This document shows, one piece after another, positions 52,060 to 61,304 of a stretch of DNA of 64,000 nucleotides (its first letter is position 1; every line of letters begins with the position of its first letter). The DNA is from Paenibacillus flagellatus (GTDB lineage Bacteria; Bacillota; Bacilli; Paenibacillales; NBRC-103111). The DNA lies in assembly GCF_003217775.1 (NCBI RefSeq), contig NZ_QJVJ01000006.1, forward strand, positions 186,001-250,000, given 5' to 3'. The notes under the pieces were generated by a model, which was given only the letters and a program-made list of their open reading frames with translations, did not search any database and was not told the origin of the DNA. Both the position numbers and the translations under genes were made by a program.

Positions 52060-52488
52060 TCAAACCCGATCGTGATCCGCTCTCCAACGGGTTATCGAGC
52101 GTTTGATCGCATCCGGCTTCATTCCCGTTTCGGCCGCTTTCGTACAGAGAGCCGGGAATTCGTCGTCATCCGCGAATCGGAGCGCGATGATTTGCCGCAG
52201 AGTCAATCGGGGGTCCAATCGGTTGCCGGTCAGCACATAATGCCGGAAGCTCTCCTCCTGTCGAATGATTCGATCCTGCAGTTTGGTCGCGAATTGCCGC
52301 AGCAGCGCCACGATGAGCGCCACGCAGAGCGAAAGACCGAGCAGCAGGACGGACGCAAAGCCGAACGCATCCCTAATGGCATGGACGACGGAAGCCAGGA
52401 TTACGATAAGAGCGATCGGAGCCAATACGAAATGATAGAGTGGCGCAAACTTCCTGTAGTTGTCGTAGCTTTGCTGTTCTCGGCGCAT
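52060..52488 (-). CDS. DUF6526-like membrane protein
   Basis: 142 residues with two adjacent helices in residues 18-63 (HFVLAPIALIVILASVVHAI; FASVLLLGLSLCVALIVALL) and a basic C-terminal domain with RDPRLTLRQIIALRFADD-like residues. ATG at 52488 after GGGGGAG. The charge pattern suggests an N-terminal helical hairpin in the membrane and a cytosolic tail. Function unknown. Confidence 0.78.
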   Translation of the reverse strand: MRREQQSYDNYRKFAPLYHFVLAPIALIVILASVVHAIRDAFGFASVLLLGLSLCVALIVALLRQFATKLQDRIIRQEESFRHYVLTGNRLDPRLTLRQIIALRFADDDEFPALCTKAAETGMKPDAIKRSITRWRADHDRV

Positions 52489-52588
52489 AGCTTCTCCCCC
52501 TTGGAACCGGTTTCCATTACCTTTATGGCAGTAACGCTTCCTTCTATTCCCGGTCGTGCCGCAGCCGAGGTTGCCGATCGTGAACCCT

Positions 52589-52972
52589 CTACGTCCACTT
52601 CGCCGCCCACAGCTTCATCCCTTTGATGATCGGATGCAGATCTTGCCCTTTCGGCGTCAGCGTATACTCTACCGTTACCGGCACGGTCGGATAGACGCGC
52701 CGTTCGAGCACGCCCTTCTCCTCCAGATGGCGCAGCGTGTTCGTCAGCGCCGTCGGGCTGACGTTGTGGATGCTGCGCTGCAGCTCGCCGAACCGCTTCG
52801 TGCCGCAGAACAGCTCGCGCAGGACGAGAAACGCCCACTTGCCGCCGATGACGTCGAGCGTCTTCTCGATCGAGCATTCGATGCAGCCGGGGTCCTTCGG
52901 CATATAAGGATCGGCCGCGCGCTCCCGCTCCTTCGTTTCCTCGAGCCGTGCCGTCCGTTCCGTCGCTTTCAT
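52589..52972 (-). CDS. HxlR-family transcriptional regulator
   Basis: 127 residues with the HxlR pattern CIECSIEKTLDVIGGKWAFL, LFCGTKRFGELQRSIHNVSP, ALTNTLRHLEEKGVLERRVY and PVTVEYTLTPKG. Cysteines at the start of the domain could sense redox or electrophiles, as in HypR and YodB. ATG at 52972 after GGGGG; an alternative start is Met23. It diverges from the aldo-keto reductase and probably regulates it. Confidence 0.92.
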   Translation of the reverse strand: MKATERTARLEETKERERAADPYMPKDPGCIECSIEKTLDVIGGKWAFLVLRELFCGTKRFGELQRSIHNVSPTALTNTLRHLEEKGVLERRVYPTVPVTVEYTLTPKGQDLHPIIKGMKLWAAKWT

Positions 52973-53048
52973 CCGGTCGCCCCCTTTTTTGAAGTTACTT
53001 AACTGAAGTGTAGCAGCTATAACGAACGTAATTATATCAACGAAATTT

Positions 53049-53084
53049 CACTACTTTCAATAGTGTACCAACTTTTTTTATAAT
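53049..53084 (+). promoter_or_regulatory. promoter of the aldo-keto reductase gene with HxlR-type palindrome
   Basis: CACTA-N7-TAGTG at 53049-53065 is a perfect inverted repeat. A promoter TTCAAT (53056-53061) and TATAAT (53079-53084), 17 apart, overlaps it, so binding would block RNA polymerase. Confidence 0.68.
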
Positions 53085-53227
53085 GGTACAGGGGAAAGCC
53101 GTTCCGGTTCCGGCCGGACCGATCCGTTCCGTTCCGGCGGTGCGGCGCGAAGCTTCTCCGCGTATTTCGTTCGCCCGTACCGGGCGAAATGGCCGTACAT
53201 ACTACCCAATAAGGAGTGGACGCTGTT

Positions 53228-54166
53228 ATGAAATACCGCAAACTGGCCAATACCGGCCTGAAAGTAAGCGAAATCAGCCTGGGCAGCTGGCTGACCTACG
53301 GAGGCTACGTCGAGAAGGACAACGCCGTCCAGTCGATCCGCCGCGCCTACGACCTCGGCATCAACTTTTTCGATACGGCAAACGTCTACGAGCGCGGCGC
53401 GGCCGAAATCGTCGTCGGCGAGACGTTGAAGGAATATGCGCGCGACTCTTACGTGCTCGCGACGAAAGTATTTTGGCCGATGGGCGACGGCCCGAACGAC
53501 CGCGGCTTGTCGCGCAAGCACGTGTTCGAGCAGCTGCACGCGAGCTTGAAGCGGCTCGGCACCGATTATGTCGACATCTACTACTGCCACCGCTTCGATC
53601 CGGAGACGCCGATCGAGGAAACGCTGCGCACGATCGACGATTTCGTCCGTCAGGGCAAAGTGCTGTACGTCGGCGTCAGCGAATGGACCGCCGCCCAAAT
53701 GTCGCAGGCGCTCGGCGTCGCCGACCGGTATTTGCTCGACCGCATCGTCGTCAACCAGCCGGTCTATAACATGTTCAACCGGTACATCGAGAAGGAAGTC
53801 ATCCCGTTCGGCACGCAGCACGGCATCGGCCAAGTCGTCTTCTCCCCGCTCGCCCAAGGGCTGCTGACCGGCAAGTACAAGTCCGCGAGCGATATTCCGG
53901 CGGACAGCCGCGCCGGCAAGCTGGAAGGGATGCGCAAATCGGTCACCGAGGAGAAAATCGCCAAGGTGAACGCGCTCGCCGAAATCGCGGCCGAGCTGAA
54001 TCTATCGGTCGGCCAGCTGGCGATCGCCTGGATTTTGCGCCAGCCGAACGTCGCCAGCGCCCTCGTCGGGGCGAGCCGTCCGGCGCAAGTGGACGAGAAC
54101 GCGGCGGCATCCGGCGTGGAGCTGTCGGCGGACGTGCTGGAGCGGATCGAATCGATTTTGCAGTAA
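53228..54166 (+). CDS. aldo-keto reductase, Kv-beta/YakC-like
   Basis: 312 residues from ATG 53228. The AKR signs are FFDTANVYERGAAEIVVGET (catalytic Asp, Tyr), VLATKVFWPM (Lys), YVDIYYCHRFDPETPI (His), GVSEWTAAQM, NQPVYNMFNR and VFSPLAQGLLTGKYKS for NADPH binding. It reduces an aldehyde or ketone in the cytosol. An HxlR gene is divergent, in the arrangement of aldehyde/quinone-stress regulons. Confidence 0.94.
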   Translation: MKYRKLANTGLKVSEISLGSWLTYGGYVEKDNAVQSIRRAYDLGINFFDTANVYERGAAEIVVGETLKEYARDSYVLATKVFWPMGDGPNDRGLSRKHVFEQLHASLKRLGTDYVDIYYCHRFDPETPIEETLRTIDDFVRQGKVLYVGVSEWTAAQMSQALGVADRYLLDRIVVNQPVYNMFNRYIEKEVIPFGTQHGIGQVVFSPLAQGLLTGKYKSASDIPADSRAGKLEGMRKSVTEEKIAKVNALAEIAAELNLSVGQLAIAWILRQPNVASALVGASRPAQVDENAAASGVELSADVLERIESILQ

Positions 54167-54233
54167 CGGGCGGCAAGCGCGACCGAAGGGAGAGGACAGC
54201 GGCATGGGCGTCGACGAGTCCGTCGGCACCCTA

Positions 54234-54273
54234 ACGAAACCCCCGCGGCGAGCGATAAGCCCGGGGGTTTCGT
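54234..54273 (+). terminator. terminator after the aldo-keto reductase gene
   Basis: 12-bp perfect stem ACGAAACCCCCG and its complement with a long loop (16 bases); no pronounced T-run follows. Confidence 0.6.
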
Positions 54274-54347
54274 CGTGCCGCCGGTTCGAGGCCGGCGCGT
54301 CGTTTTGCTATAATGGGGGAAAACCCGACGGATCGAGGATGACACGC

Positions 54348-54650
54348 ATGGCATTCGGCATCACCCGAGCGGAGCTGACCCGCTGGAAGGAAGCGGTCGC
54401 CCGCGGCGAAATCGCCTTCCTGACCCATTACTGGCACGACCCGCGCTTTCCGGGCATCCGGACGGTGACGAAGGTCGGCTGCGCCGATCTGGACCGGCTG
54501 TCCGGCTGGTGCCGCTCGCACGGGCTCGATCCGCGCTACATTCATAACCGGCCGCCGTTCCCGCACTTCGATCTGCTAGGCCCGAAGCAGGCCGACATCC
54601 TGCGCCGGGAAGGACTGCTCGAGCATGTGGAGCGGTTCCGGCTGGTGTAG
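54348..54650 (+). CDS. conserved hypothetical protein, 100 residues
   Basis: ATG at 54348 is 9 bases after GAGG; the -10-like TATAAT at 54309 supports a separate transcript. The protein begins MAFGITRAELTRWKEAVARG, then HYWHDPRFPGIRTVTKVG and YIHNRPPFPHFDLLGPKQ. His, Trp and Asp residues cluster, reminiscent of a small cytosolic enzyme-like protein conserved in Bacillales; no family is known to me. Confidence 0.75.
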   Translation: MAFGITRAELTRWKEAVARGEIAFLTHYWHDPRFPGIRTVTKVGCADLDRLSGWCRSHGLDPRYIHNRPPFPHFDLLGPKQADILRREGLLEHVERFRLV

Positions 54651-54657
54651 CGCCTCC

Positions 54658-55674
54658 CTAGCCGCCGACCGGGACGACAACGCCCCCGCCGTCGTGCGAT
54701 CGGATCAACGCTTCGGCAACGTACAGCGGATAGATGGCGTCCTCGAGCACGCAAGCCGGCTCCTTCCCTCGTTTAAGCACATCGACCAAATGGGCGACGG
54801 CGTTTTGCATGTTGTTCGACTTCGCGAGCATTCCTTCGTCCTCCCGTTCGAGCCGGAGAGCGCGCAGCTGCTTCAGCTGCGGATGCTCTTCGATCCCGAA
54901 ATAACGGATGACGTCGCCGCTGCGCCCGATTTCGATTTTGCCTTTGTCGAAGTACAAATCGATTTCGAACAGATAGTAGTCCTCCCTGTCGTCGAACGCC
55001 TCGGCAAAACCGTCGATCCGCCCTCCCCCCGCCTTGAAAAGAAACCGGAACGTCCAATCCTCCTGTTGGTCCATCGATGTAGCGACTTGCCCGACGACCC
55101 GCACCTCGTCGATCGTACCCGCGAAATAGCGGACCAGGTCGAACAAGTGCGCCCCCGAATTGTAGATGCCGCGGGTATAGCGCAAATGGATCTTCTTCAA
55201 CGTGCCGTAAGCCCGTCCGGCTATCGCTTCCCTCACGTCCGCCGTCCCCTTGTTCCACCTCCGGGAAAGATTCGGGATGAGAACCCGGTCCGGATGCGCG
55301 GCCATCAGTGCGCCAATGTGCCGCGCCTCCTCCAGCGATCGGGCAACCGGCTTTTCGCAAAAAACGACGCGGGCCTCGGACCGCTCGAGGACGGTTTGGA
55401 TGAGGCCGTACCGGACGTGCGAAGGCGTGCAGATGCTTACGACGTCGGGAGCATGACGTCCGAGCATATCTTCCGGGCTTACATAAAAGGCCGCCTCCGG
55501 AGCCAGCTTCGCAAGCCGCTCCCCTTGCTCCGCGCGAGTGCCCACGGCCGCCGCGAATTCGATCTCCGGATCGAGATGATAAGCCAACGCATGGGTATGA
55601 AGCCGTCCTTCCGACGAACCGATGTCGTGCATAAGACCGATTTTCCCCAAGCCGATGACGGCTGCTTGAACCAT
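54658..55674 (-). CDS. Gfo/Idh/MocA-family oxidoreductase
   Basis: 338 residues with Rossmann motif AAVIGLGKIGLMHDIG, CEKPVARSLEEARHIG (the EKP motif with the catalytic Lys) and GIYNSGAHLFDLVRYF, which carries the active His. It is an NAD(P)-dependent dehydrogenase acting on a sugar or inositol derivative. As the last gene of the importer operon, it likely processes the imported sugar. The closest usual annotation is oxidoreductase of unknown substrate. Confidence 0.92.
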   Translation of the reverse strand: MVQAAVIGLGKIGLMHDIGSSEGRLHTHALAYHLDPEIEFAAAVGTRAEQGERLAKLAPEAAFYVSPEDMLGRHAPDVVSICTPSHVRYGLIQTVLERSEARVVFCEKPVARSLEEARHIGALMAAHPDRVLIPNLSRRWNKGTADVREAIAGRAYGTLKKIHLRYTRGIYNSGAHLFDLVRYFAGTIDEVRVVGQVATSMDQQEDWTFRFLFKAGGGRIDGFAEAFDDREDYYLFEIDLYFDKGKIEIGRSGDVIRYFGIEEHPQLKQLRALRLEREDEGMLAKSNNMQNAVAHLVDVLKRGKEPACVLEDAIYPLYVAEALIRSHDGGGVVVPVGG

Positions 55675-55742
55675 TTTCGTCCCCCCGTACCGATTGTTCG
55701 TATGCGAAGCGTCGTCGATCGTTCACCCGAATGGCGCCCGTC

Positions 55743-56558
55743 TCATTTGTCCGTCCCGAGCGTAATGCCGCGGATAAAGCTGCGTTGGAACGAGAGGAAG
55801 AACAGAATGAGCGGTACGGCCGCTACCGTTCCTCCGGCCATCGCCAAGCCGTAATTGACGGACGTCTCGTGGCGGATCAGCGTGGACACGCCGAGAGGAA
55901 GCGTCTTCATCTCTTCGGATTGCAGCACGATCAGCTGCCACAAGTAATCGTTCCATACGTACAGGAACGAGAAAATCGCCAGCGCCCCGAGAGCGGGCGC
56001 GATCAGCGGAAGGACGATCTGCACGAAAATGCGGATTTCCTTCGCGCCGTCCACCTTGGCCGCCTGAAACAATTCATCCGGAATATAGCGGATAAACTGG
56101 CGGATCAAAAAAACGCCGAACGGGTATCCGATCGCGGGCAAAATCAGCCCTGCGTACGTGTCCAGCAAATTCATGTCGGAGATCAAGATGTATAGCGGCA
56201 CGAGAATGACTTGATGGGGCATCATCATCGTCGCGATGATCAGGAAGAACAGGACGTCCCGGCCCGGAAACGTCTTCTTCGCGAAAGCGTAGCCCGCCAT
56301 CGAGCAAAACAGAAGGATGAACGCGACGGCGATCAAACCGGAAAACACGCTGTTCCCGATCCATCTGACGGTAGGAAGCTCCTCGAACAGCTTCTCGTAG
56401 TGGGTCCACTGCAGCGTCTTCGGCACCCAATCGGGAGGCATGGACCATATGGACAGCATCGGCTTGACCGATCCCGTTATCATCCAGTACAAAGGAAAAG
56501 CGAACACGACGGATGCGGCGATCAGAAGGAGATAACGCAAGACGATATTGACTTTCAT
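55743..56558 (-). CDS. sugar ABC importer permease (MalG type)
   Basis: 271 residues, six helices; SMPPDWVPKTLQWTHYEKLF is the typical periplasmic P2-like loop and the EAA loop is QAAKVDGAKEIRIFVQIVLP. It pairs with the MalF type upstream, 16 bases away. ATPase is not in the window. Confidence 0.93.
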   Translation of the reverse strand: MKVNIVLRYLLLIAASVVFAFPLYWMITGSVKPMLSIWSMPPDWVPKTLQWTHYEKLFEELPTVRWIGNSVFSGLIAVAFILLFCSMAGYAFAKKTFPGRDVLFFLIIATMMMPHQVILVPLYILISDMNLLDTYAGLILPAIGYPFGVFLIRQFIRYIPDELFQAAKVDGAKEIRIFVQIVLPLIAPALGALAIFSFLYVWNDYLWQLIVLQSEEMKTLPLGVSTLIRHETSVNYGLAMAGGTVAAVPLILFFLSFQRSFIRGITLGTDK

Positions 56559-56574
56559 CGATTCCCTCCGTTTT

Positions 56575-57495
56575 TCACTTGACTTTCAACAGCCGCAGCT
56601 GAACGAGCGCGATCGCCATAATGATGACGAAGAGCACGACGCCTTGCGCGGAAGCAAGGCCGAATTCGTAAGAAGTGAACGCGGTCCGATAGATGGTGTA
56701 GACGAGCGTTTCCGTTCCGTAGTAGGGGCCGCCGCCCGTCAGCAAGTAGATGACCGCAAAAATTTGAAACGTGGCGATCGTCGTCGTAACCGTCACGAAA
56801 AGCGTCGTATGGGCGACAAGCGGCAGCGTGATGGAGAGCAGCTTGCGCAGCGGACCCGCTCCGTCGATCTCCGCCGCTTCGTAATAATCTTTGGGAATCC
56901 CGTCCACCGAAGCCAAATACAAAATGACCGGCTGGCCGATCGACCACGTCGCGACAACGACGGAGACGGCGAGAATGGCCGACGTCGGCGTTCCCAATAG
57001 TTCCGTCGGCGCATACCCGAGCAAGCTTCGGAAATAGTTCAAAATGCCGAAGTTCGTATTGTAAATCCAGGACCATATCATCGTGAGAACGACCGGCGTG
57101 CTGATGACGGGCAAATAAAACATGGTCCTGAAAAACGATTTCGAAGAGTTCCTCATATCCCGCATCAGCGCCGCGAGCGCAAACGAAACGGCCACGACGA
57201 CGGGGACGATGATGAGGACGAAGTAAAACGTATTTTTCAACGAGTTCCAAAAGATCGGATCGGCGAATAAGGCCGAGTAGTTGTCGAAGCCGACGAAGGA
57301 TTGTCCCGCTATATCGGCTTTGTAAAAGCTCAGCTTGATCGTATCCAATAGCGGATACACGAAGAAGATCAGAACGAACGCCAGATTGGGAAAGATGAAC
57401 AAATATCCCGACAACGCGTCTTTCCATTTCCGCTGGCGTCCTCTGCCGATCGATGGCGGAGAACGTGTTGCATCGTTCGCTTGTTTCGGCAGCAT
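56575..57495 (-). CDS. sugar ABC importer permease (MalF type)
   Basis: 306 residues from ATG 57495, 9 bases after GAGGTG. Longer starts toward 57609 lack a ribosome site and have Gly/Pro-rich, unlikely N-termini. Six helices after a basic tail, with EAAEIDGAGPLRKLLSITLP as the EAA loop. It follows the propeller-type enzyme gene by 117 bases. Confidence 0.92.
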   Translation of the reverse strand: MLPKQANDATRSPPSIGRGRQRKWKDALSGYLFIFPNLAFVLIFFVYPLLDTIKLSFYKADIAGQSFVGFDNYSALFADPIFWNSLKNTFYFVLIIVPVVVAVSFALAALMRDMRNSSKSFFRTMFYLPVISTPVVLTMIWSWIYNTNFGILNYFRSLLGYAPTELLGTPTSAILAVSVVVATWSIGQPVILYLASVDGIPKDYYEAAEIDGAGPLRKLLSITLPLVAHTTLFVTVTTTIATFQIFAVIYLLTGGGPYYGTETLVYTIYRTAFTSYEFGLASAQGVVLFVIIMAIALVQLRLLKVK

Positions 57496-57612
57496 GCCGG
57501 CTTGCACCTCATCCCTTAGTCTTATCGAAAAACGCCGTTTGGCGGACGAGCCGGGCGGCGGCTCTCCCGATCCTGCGCCCGGCTCGTTGCCCGCAAACGG
57601 TTGCGGCACGCC

Positions 57613-58974
57613 TCAGTTTCCCGTCCGGATGGCGAACAGGTCGGCGTCCTTCAGGACGAACCGGAATCGCACCGGCTCTCCCTTCAGCTCCTCCAAGCCG
57701 TGTCCTCCGTTCCACTTGACCGCTTCAGAAATCGAGTCCCCGTACATGTCGTCCATATCGTCAATCGTAAACCCGTCGATCGGATCGCCGGATGCGTCCT
57801 GGACCTCCACCTTCACCGAACCGACGGCGGAAGTGGAATAATTGAGGAACAGCCGGTTGCCCGCAAAGACGACCGGACGCGTCACGAACTCGCCGCCGTC
57901 GTAGCCCGCATTCACGGATGCGAAGCCGTGCTTGCGGACGGTCAGCCGGCGCAGCCGGCTATCGCTGCAGCGATAATGCTCGCTGATATAAAGCGAGAAT
58001 TCGTCGGGAGCCGTTTCCACGATGCCGCGGGCGACCATCTGGTTCCGGTCGATCCAGTTGTTCGGGTCCGTCCCCGGCCGTACCCAAGCTTCCATAAACG
58101 GCCTGTCCCAGTGCAGACCGTCCCGGCTGCTCATCATGACGGCGTCGGATACGCCCGGATACAGGCTTTTCCGGTTCTTCTTGCGCTCCGGCACGATTCG
58201 CATCGGAAACGACAGGTACATGTGCTCGGCACCCGGACATTGTACGGTGGCGTTGGTGTAAAATTGCTCGAGCGGGACACCCTCCGCATACCGATTCGGC
58301 CGATGCTCTCCCCAGTGGACGAAATCGGTGGAAGAAGCGACTTGGACGGCTCTTGTCTTATCTTCAAAATATCGCGAGTAGCAGCGATATTCCTTGGCAT
58401 TCGTATCCCAAAACGCAACGTTCAAGCTATCGAAGGCCCCGTTATGAAGGATCGGTTCATCCCACTTGTGCCAGTGGATGCCGTCGGAGGAATAATAGCC
58501 GTTCAGAAACCCTTGGTTCAAATAAATGGATTGCGCCTTCGGACCGACGCCGGCGACGGCTTTGAAGCGCAATTGCGGCGGAGCGTCCGGACTTTCGTCC
58601 AGAAACGGCGAAAAATTGTGGGCATCCGTTCCGACCAAAATAATGTTGTTGTCCTTGGAGCCTTCATGCTCGTACAGGCCGAGCGAAGGCCGTTCGAAGC
58701 GGATGCCGTCCTCGCTTTCCGCGTAGCAGGTCACCTGCGTATCGTCGTCCGTATCCCGGAGACAGGCTCCCCTATAATAAAGACGGATTCTGTCCGGTTC
58801 GGGGATGACGGAGAAGAAACAACCCGCGCCGTCTTCCCACGGCCGGTCGAGCACGAGTACCGTTTCCCGCTTGACGGGAGGATTCAGCTTGAGCTTGGCG
58901 CCCTTCATTTCCTCGATGAGCCAATCGTCGACAAACATCTCTACTCGGGTTCCGATCTCCACTGTATGCTTCAT
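57613..58974 (-). CDS. glycosidase-like five-bladed beta-propeller protein
   Basis: 453 residues from ATG 58974, 8 bases from GGGAGG. There are repeated blades with YYRGACLRD, YYSSDGIHWHKWDEP, ASSTDFVHWGEH and MMSSRDGLHWDRPF, giving a GH43/GH32/GH117-like propeller. No signal peptide; it is cytosolic or released by a non-classical route. Catalytic residues cannot be assigned by eye, so activity is only inferred from the fold and from its place in a glycan locus between the importer and a sialidase-like secreted enzyme. Confidence 0.78.
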   Translation of the reverse strand: MKHTVEIGTRVEMFVDDWLIEEMKGAKLKLNPPVKRETVLVLDRPWEDGAGCFFSVIPEPDRIRLYYRGACLRDTDDDTQVTCYAESEDGIRFERPSLGLYEHEGSKDNNIILVGTDAHNFSPFLDESPDAPPQLRFKAVAGVGPKAQSIYLNQGFLNGYYSSDGIHWHKWDEPILHNGAFDSLNVAFWDTNAKEYRCYSRYFEDKTRAVQVASSTDFVHWGEHRPNRYAEGVPLEQFYTNATVQCPGAEHMYLSFPMRIVPERKKNRKSLYPGVSDAVMMSSRDGLHWDRPFMEAWVRPGTDPNNWIDRNQMVARGIVETAPDEFSLYISEHYRCSDSRLRRLTVRKHGFASVNAGYDGGEFVTRPVVFAGNRLFLNYSTSAVGSVKVEVQDASGDPIDGFTIDDMDDMYGDSISEAVKWNGGHGLEELKGEPVRFRFVLKDADLFAIRTGN

Positions 58975-59066
58975 GATCGCGTCCTCCCTATCCATGCTTT
59001 CCGTATTGGATGTTCCGAAGAAGAGGGGGGCGTTCGATTCCGAACGCACCCCCGCCTGCCGTTCCT

Positions 59067-61214
59067 TTAAGGCTGCAGCATCGGACTTGTCGTATAAAGT
59101 TCGAATTCGGCCAGTTGCGGCCAACCGGAGCTGACCTGCGATATGCGCACGCGAACGTATTGGGCCGTCGTCGGTGAGAAGGTCAGGTACTGCACCGCGT
59201 TCGTATCCGCTGCATTCAGACTGGCTGCTGAAGTCCAAGTCGTGCCGTCGGTGGACACCTCCACGACGGCCGATTCCTGATAGCCCGGCTTCAGCATCAG
59301 ACCGACCTTGTCGAAGGTGTAGGGCTGATCGAACGACAGCTGCCAAGTTCCCGTGCAGCCGGTGCAATCGGCCGTAGCACTGTAATTGTACTCGGCCTTG
59401 CCGTCTATAGGTCCTGCCGGATTCAATCCGGGGTAAGTGCCGGACGGGTCCACGTAATTCATATTGCCGCCAATCGTCGCCCGGCCGGTTCGCATCATCT
59501 GCCAAAGATCCATCTTCAACGACCGCGACCGATAGAAGGTAGTCGGAGCGACTCGAATCGCCAGGTCGTTCAAGGTAGCGGCGCCGTTGCCCTGGGAGTC
59601 CGTAATGTTGACGCGCACGTGCTTCACGTCCCGCTCCGTTCCAAAGGACGTCCAGTCATAGTCGTCGGTCTGCTGCATCGTATACGTTCGGACGGTTTGC
59701 CAATCGCCGCTTCCGTATACGGAAACGTCCACCGTGGCCGATTCCTTGTATCCCGGCTTTAACACGACGCCGATATCGGTAATCGGGTACGCTTTGTCCA
59801 AATCCAATTGCCAGTACTTGGCCGGAGGCGCTCCCGTCGCGCTCGCTGCCGTATACCAATAGGACGTATTGCCGTCCAGCGGGCCCCACGGCTGCATCAT
59901 CGGCTTGCTGGAAGCCCTGTGCGTCATATCCGTCTGATAGGCGGCCTGCCCGTTCAGGAACATCTTCCACAAGTCAAGCCGATACGGATCGGGTCGCGTA
60001 TACGTCCCTCCCAAAATACCCTCGGCCCGATTGTAATAGACGGTGAAGACGCGTCCGTCGTCCAATTCGACGCTGACGGGATAGGACATATCGTCGAACG
60101 CGCGCGAATTGCGGTACAGCAGCTTGCTCTGCGTGTAGGACCAGCCTTTCGAATCCACATACATTCGGCCTACGACCGGTCTTCCGCCCACCCCTTGGAA
60201 GCCCATAGCGCCGTAGGTGAGGAAATGAGTTCCGTTCTTCAATTTGAGAAAATGAGGGGCGTGGCCTCTGAGCGACGGCTCGTCAACCGGGGCGCTCCAC
60301 GTGTTGCCGTAATCGTACGAATGGCTTACCCTCATGATGTGCAAGTCGGGATTTGCGTCGGTCGTGCCGGGAATGAATTTGGGACGCGAAGTGCGCGACA
60401 CCATCATTACATGGCCGTTGCCCAGATCGGCCAACGCGGGCTCGGGATAGCCGATGGCGTTCGTATCGAAGTCGTAGCCTTCGTACTCATAGCCGCCCCA
60501 CATGGCCACGCGCTCGTCTTCTTTGAGCCACGTATACCCGCCGTCCCGGCTGCGAAGAACGTGGGCGCCGAAATGGCCCATAGTACCGTCATGGTTTCGC
60601 AAGCCGTAAATGGGCATCAGAATATCGCCGTTGTCCAGTTCCACCATCTCGCTGCTTACCGCGGCATATCCCCTGGGATGATCGTAGAACAACGTGGGCG
60701 GAACGATCGGCGGCCCCCAAGTCAAGCCGTTGTCGGTCGAGCGGCGAATATACACTTTGCGCCGGTTTTGGGTCCGGCCGGGCACATAGTCGAAATAGGA
60801 CAGCAACACATCGCCGTTGCGAAGCACCGTCAAGTTCGGCTCTCTGTCATCGATGGAATCGTCCACGATGATCGTTTCCTCCGACCAGGTCAATCCGTTG
60901 TCGGTGCTTCGCCTGGCCGCTATGTCGCCGTGAGCGGAGTGGCTGATCGACAAGTTGTAGGCCACATACAGGTCGCCGTTGGCCAGCTTGGCGACGGACG
61001 AAAACCATGGGCATGGGACGGTCTCATTCTCGATACGATTCTTATCGAAATCCCACTTCAAGCATGCACTGTTCTCCGGCGATACGATCTTGACGTCCGG
61101 AACGGCCGGATCGTCCACCTGGAGAGGCGCGGCGCCGGCGGGGTCCGTTGCGGCGACGCCCGACAACAGGAGTGCGACGAGACCCAACGATACCGCTTTG
61201 ACAAACCTTTTCAT
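59067..61214 (-). CDS. secreted sialidase/BNR-repeat protein with two tandem discoidin-like domains
   Basis: 715 residues from ATG 61214, 8 bases after AAGGAGG. Signal peptide MKRFVKAVSLGLVALLLSGV to about residue 28. The catalytic-like six-bladed part carries Asp boxes RRSTDNGLTWSEE, RRSTDNGLTWGPP, RSRDGGYTWL and SYDYGNTWSAP, the BNR repeats of sialidases. The C-terminal half has two homologous F5/8C-type domains: each holds a DLWxMxxxGxA element, GPxDGxxxY and VGLMLKPGYQESA or VVLKPGYKESA. It likely trims a glycan outside the cell; the ligand is unknown and sialic acid is not proven. Confidence 0.87.
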   Translation of the reverse strand: MKRFVKAVSLGLVALLLSGVAATDPAGAAPLQVDDPAVPDVKIVSPENSACLKWDFDKNRIENETVPCPWFSSVAKLANGDLYVAYNLSISHSAHGDIAARRSTDNGLTWSEETIIVDDSIDDREPNLTVLRNGDVLLSYFDYVPGRTQNRRKVYIRRSTDNGLTWGPPIVPPTLFYDHPRGYAAVSSEMVELDNGDILMPIYGLRNHDGTMGHFGAHVLRSRDGGYTWLKEDERVAMWGGYEYEGYDFDTNAIGYPEPALADLGNGHVMMVSRTSRPKFIPGTTDANPDLHIMRVSHSYDYGNTWSAPVDEPSLRGHAPHFLKLKNGTHFLTYGAMGFQGVGGRPVVGRMYVDSKGWSYTQSKLLYRNSRAFDDMSYPVSVELDDGRVFTVYYNRAEGILGGTYTRPDPYRLDLWKMFLNGQAAYQTDMTHRASSKPMMQPWGPLDGNTSYWYTAASATGAPPAKYWQLDLDKAYPITDIGVVLKPGYKESATVDVSVYGSGDWQTVRTYTMQQTDDYDWTSFGTERDVKHVRVNITDSQGNGAATLNDLAIRVAPTTFYRSRSLKMDLWQMMRTGRATIGGNMNYVDPSGTYPGLNPAGPIDGKAEYNYSATADCTGCTGTWQLSFDQPYTFDKVGLMLKPGYQESAVVEVSTDGTTWTSAASLNAADTNAVQYLTFSPTTAQYVRVRISQVSSGWPQLAEFELYTTSPMLQP

Positions 61215-61304
61215 CGACAATTCCTCCTTCGAAAATGATCGTTTCATTTTCTGCGGACACCGTGTTGTCATTGAATAGGCTTGCATCACCTCCTTGCCGC
61301 GATA

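Noticed and set aside
49279-52626. A 1115-codon rightward frame over YhgE and the next genes
   Set aside because: The translation is Arg/Gly/Ala-rich without domains, and it runs through terminators and three well-supported genes.
57496-57609. Upstream start of the MalF permease at 57609
   Set aside because: GAGG lies one base from that GTG and the added residues are Gly/Pro/Ser-rich; ATG 57495 has proper spacing.
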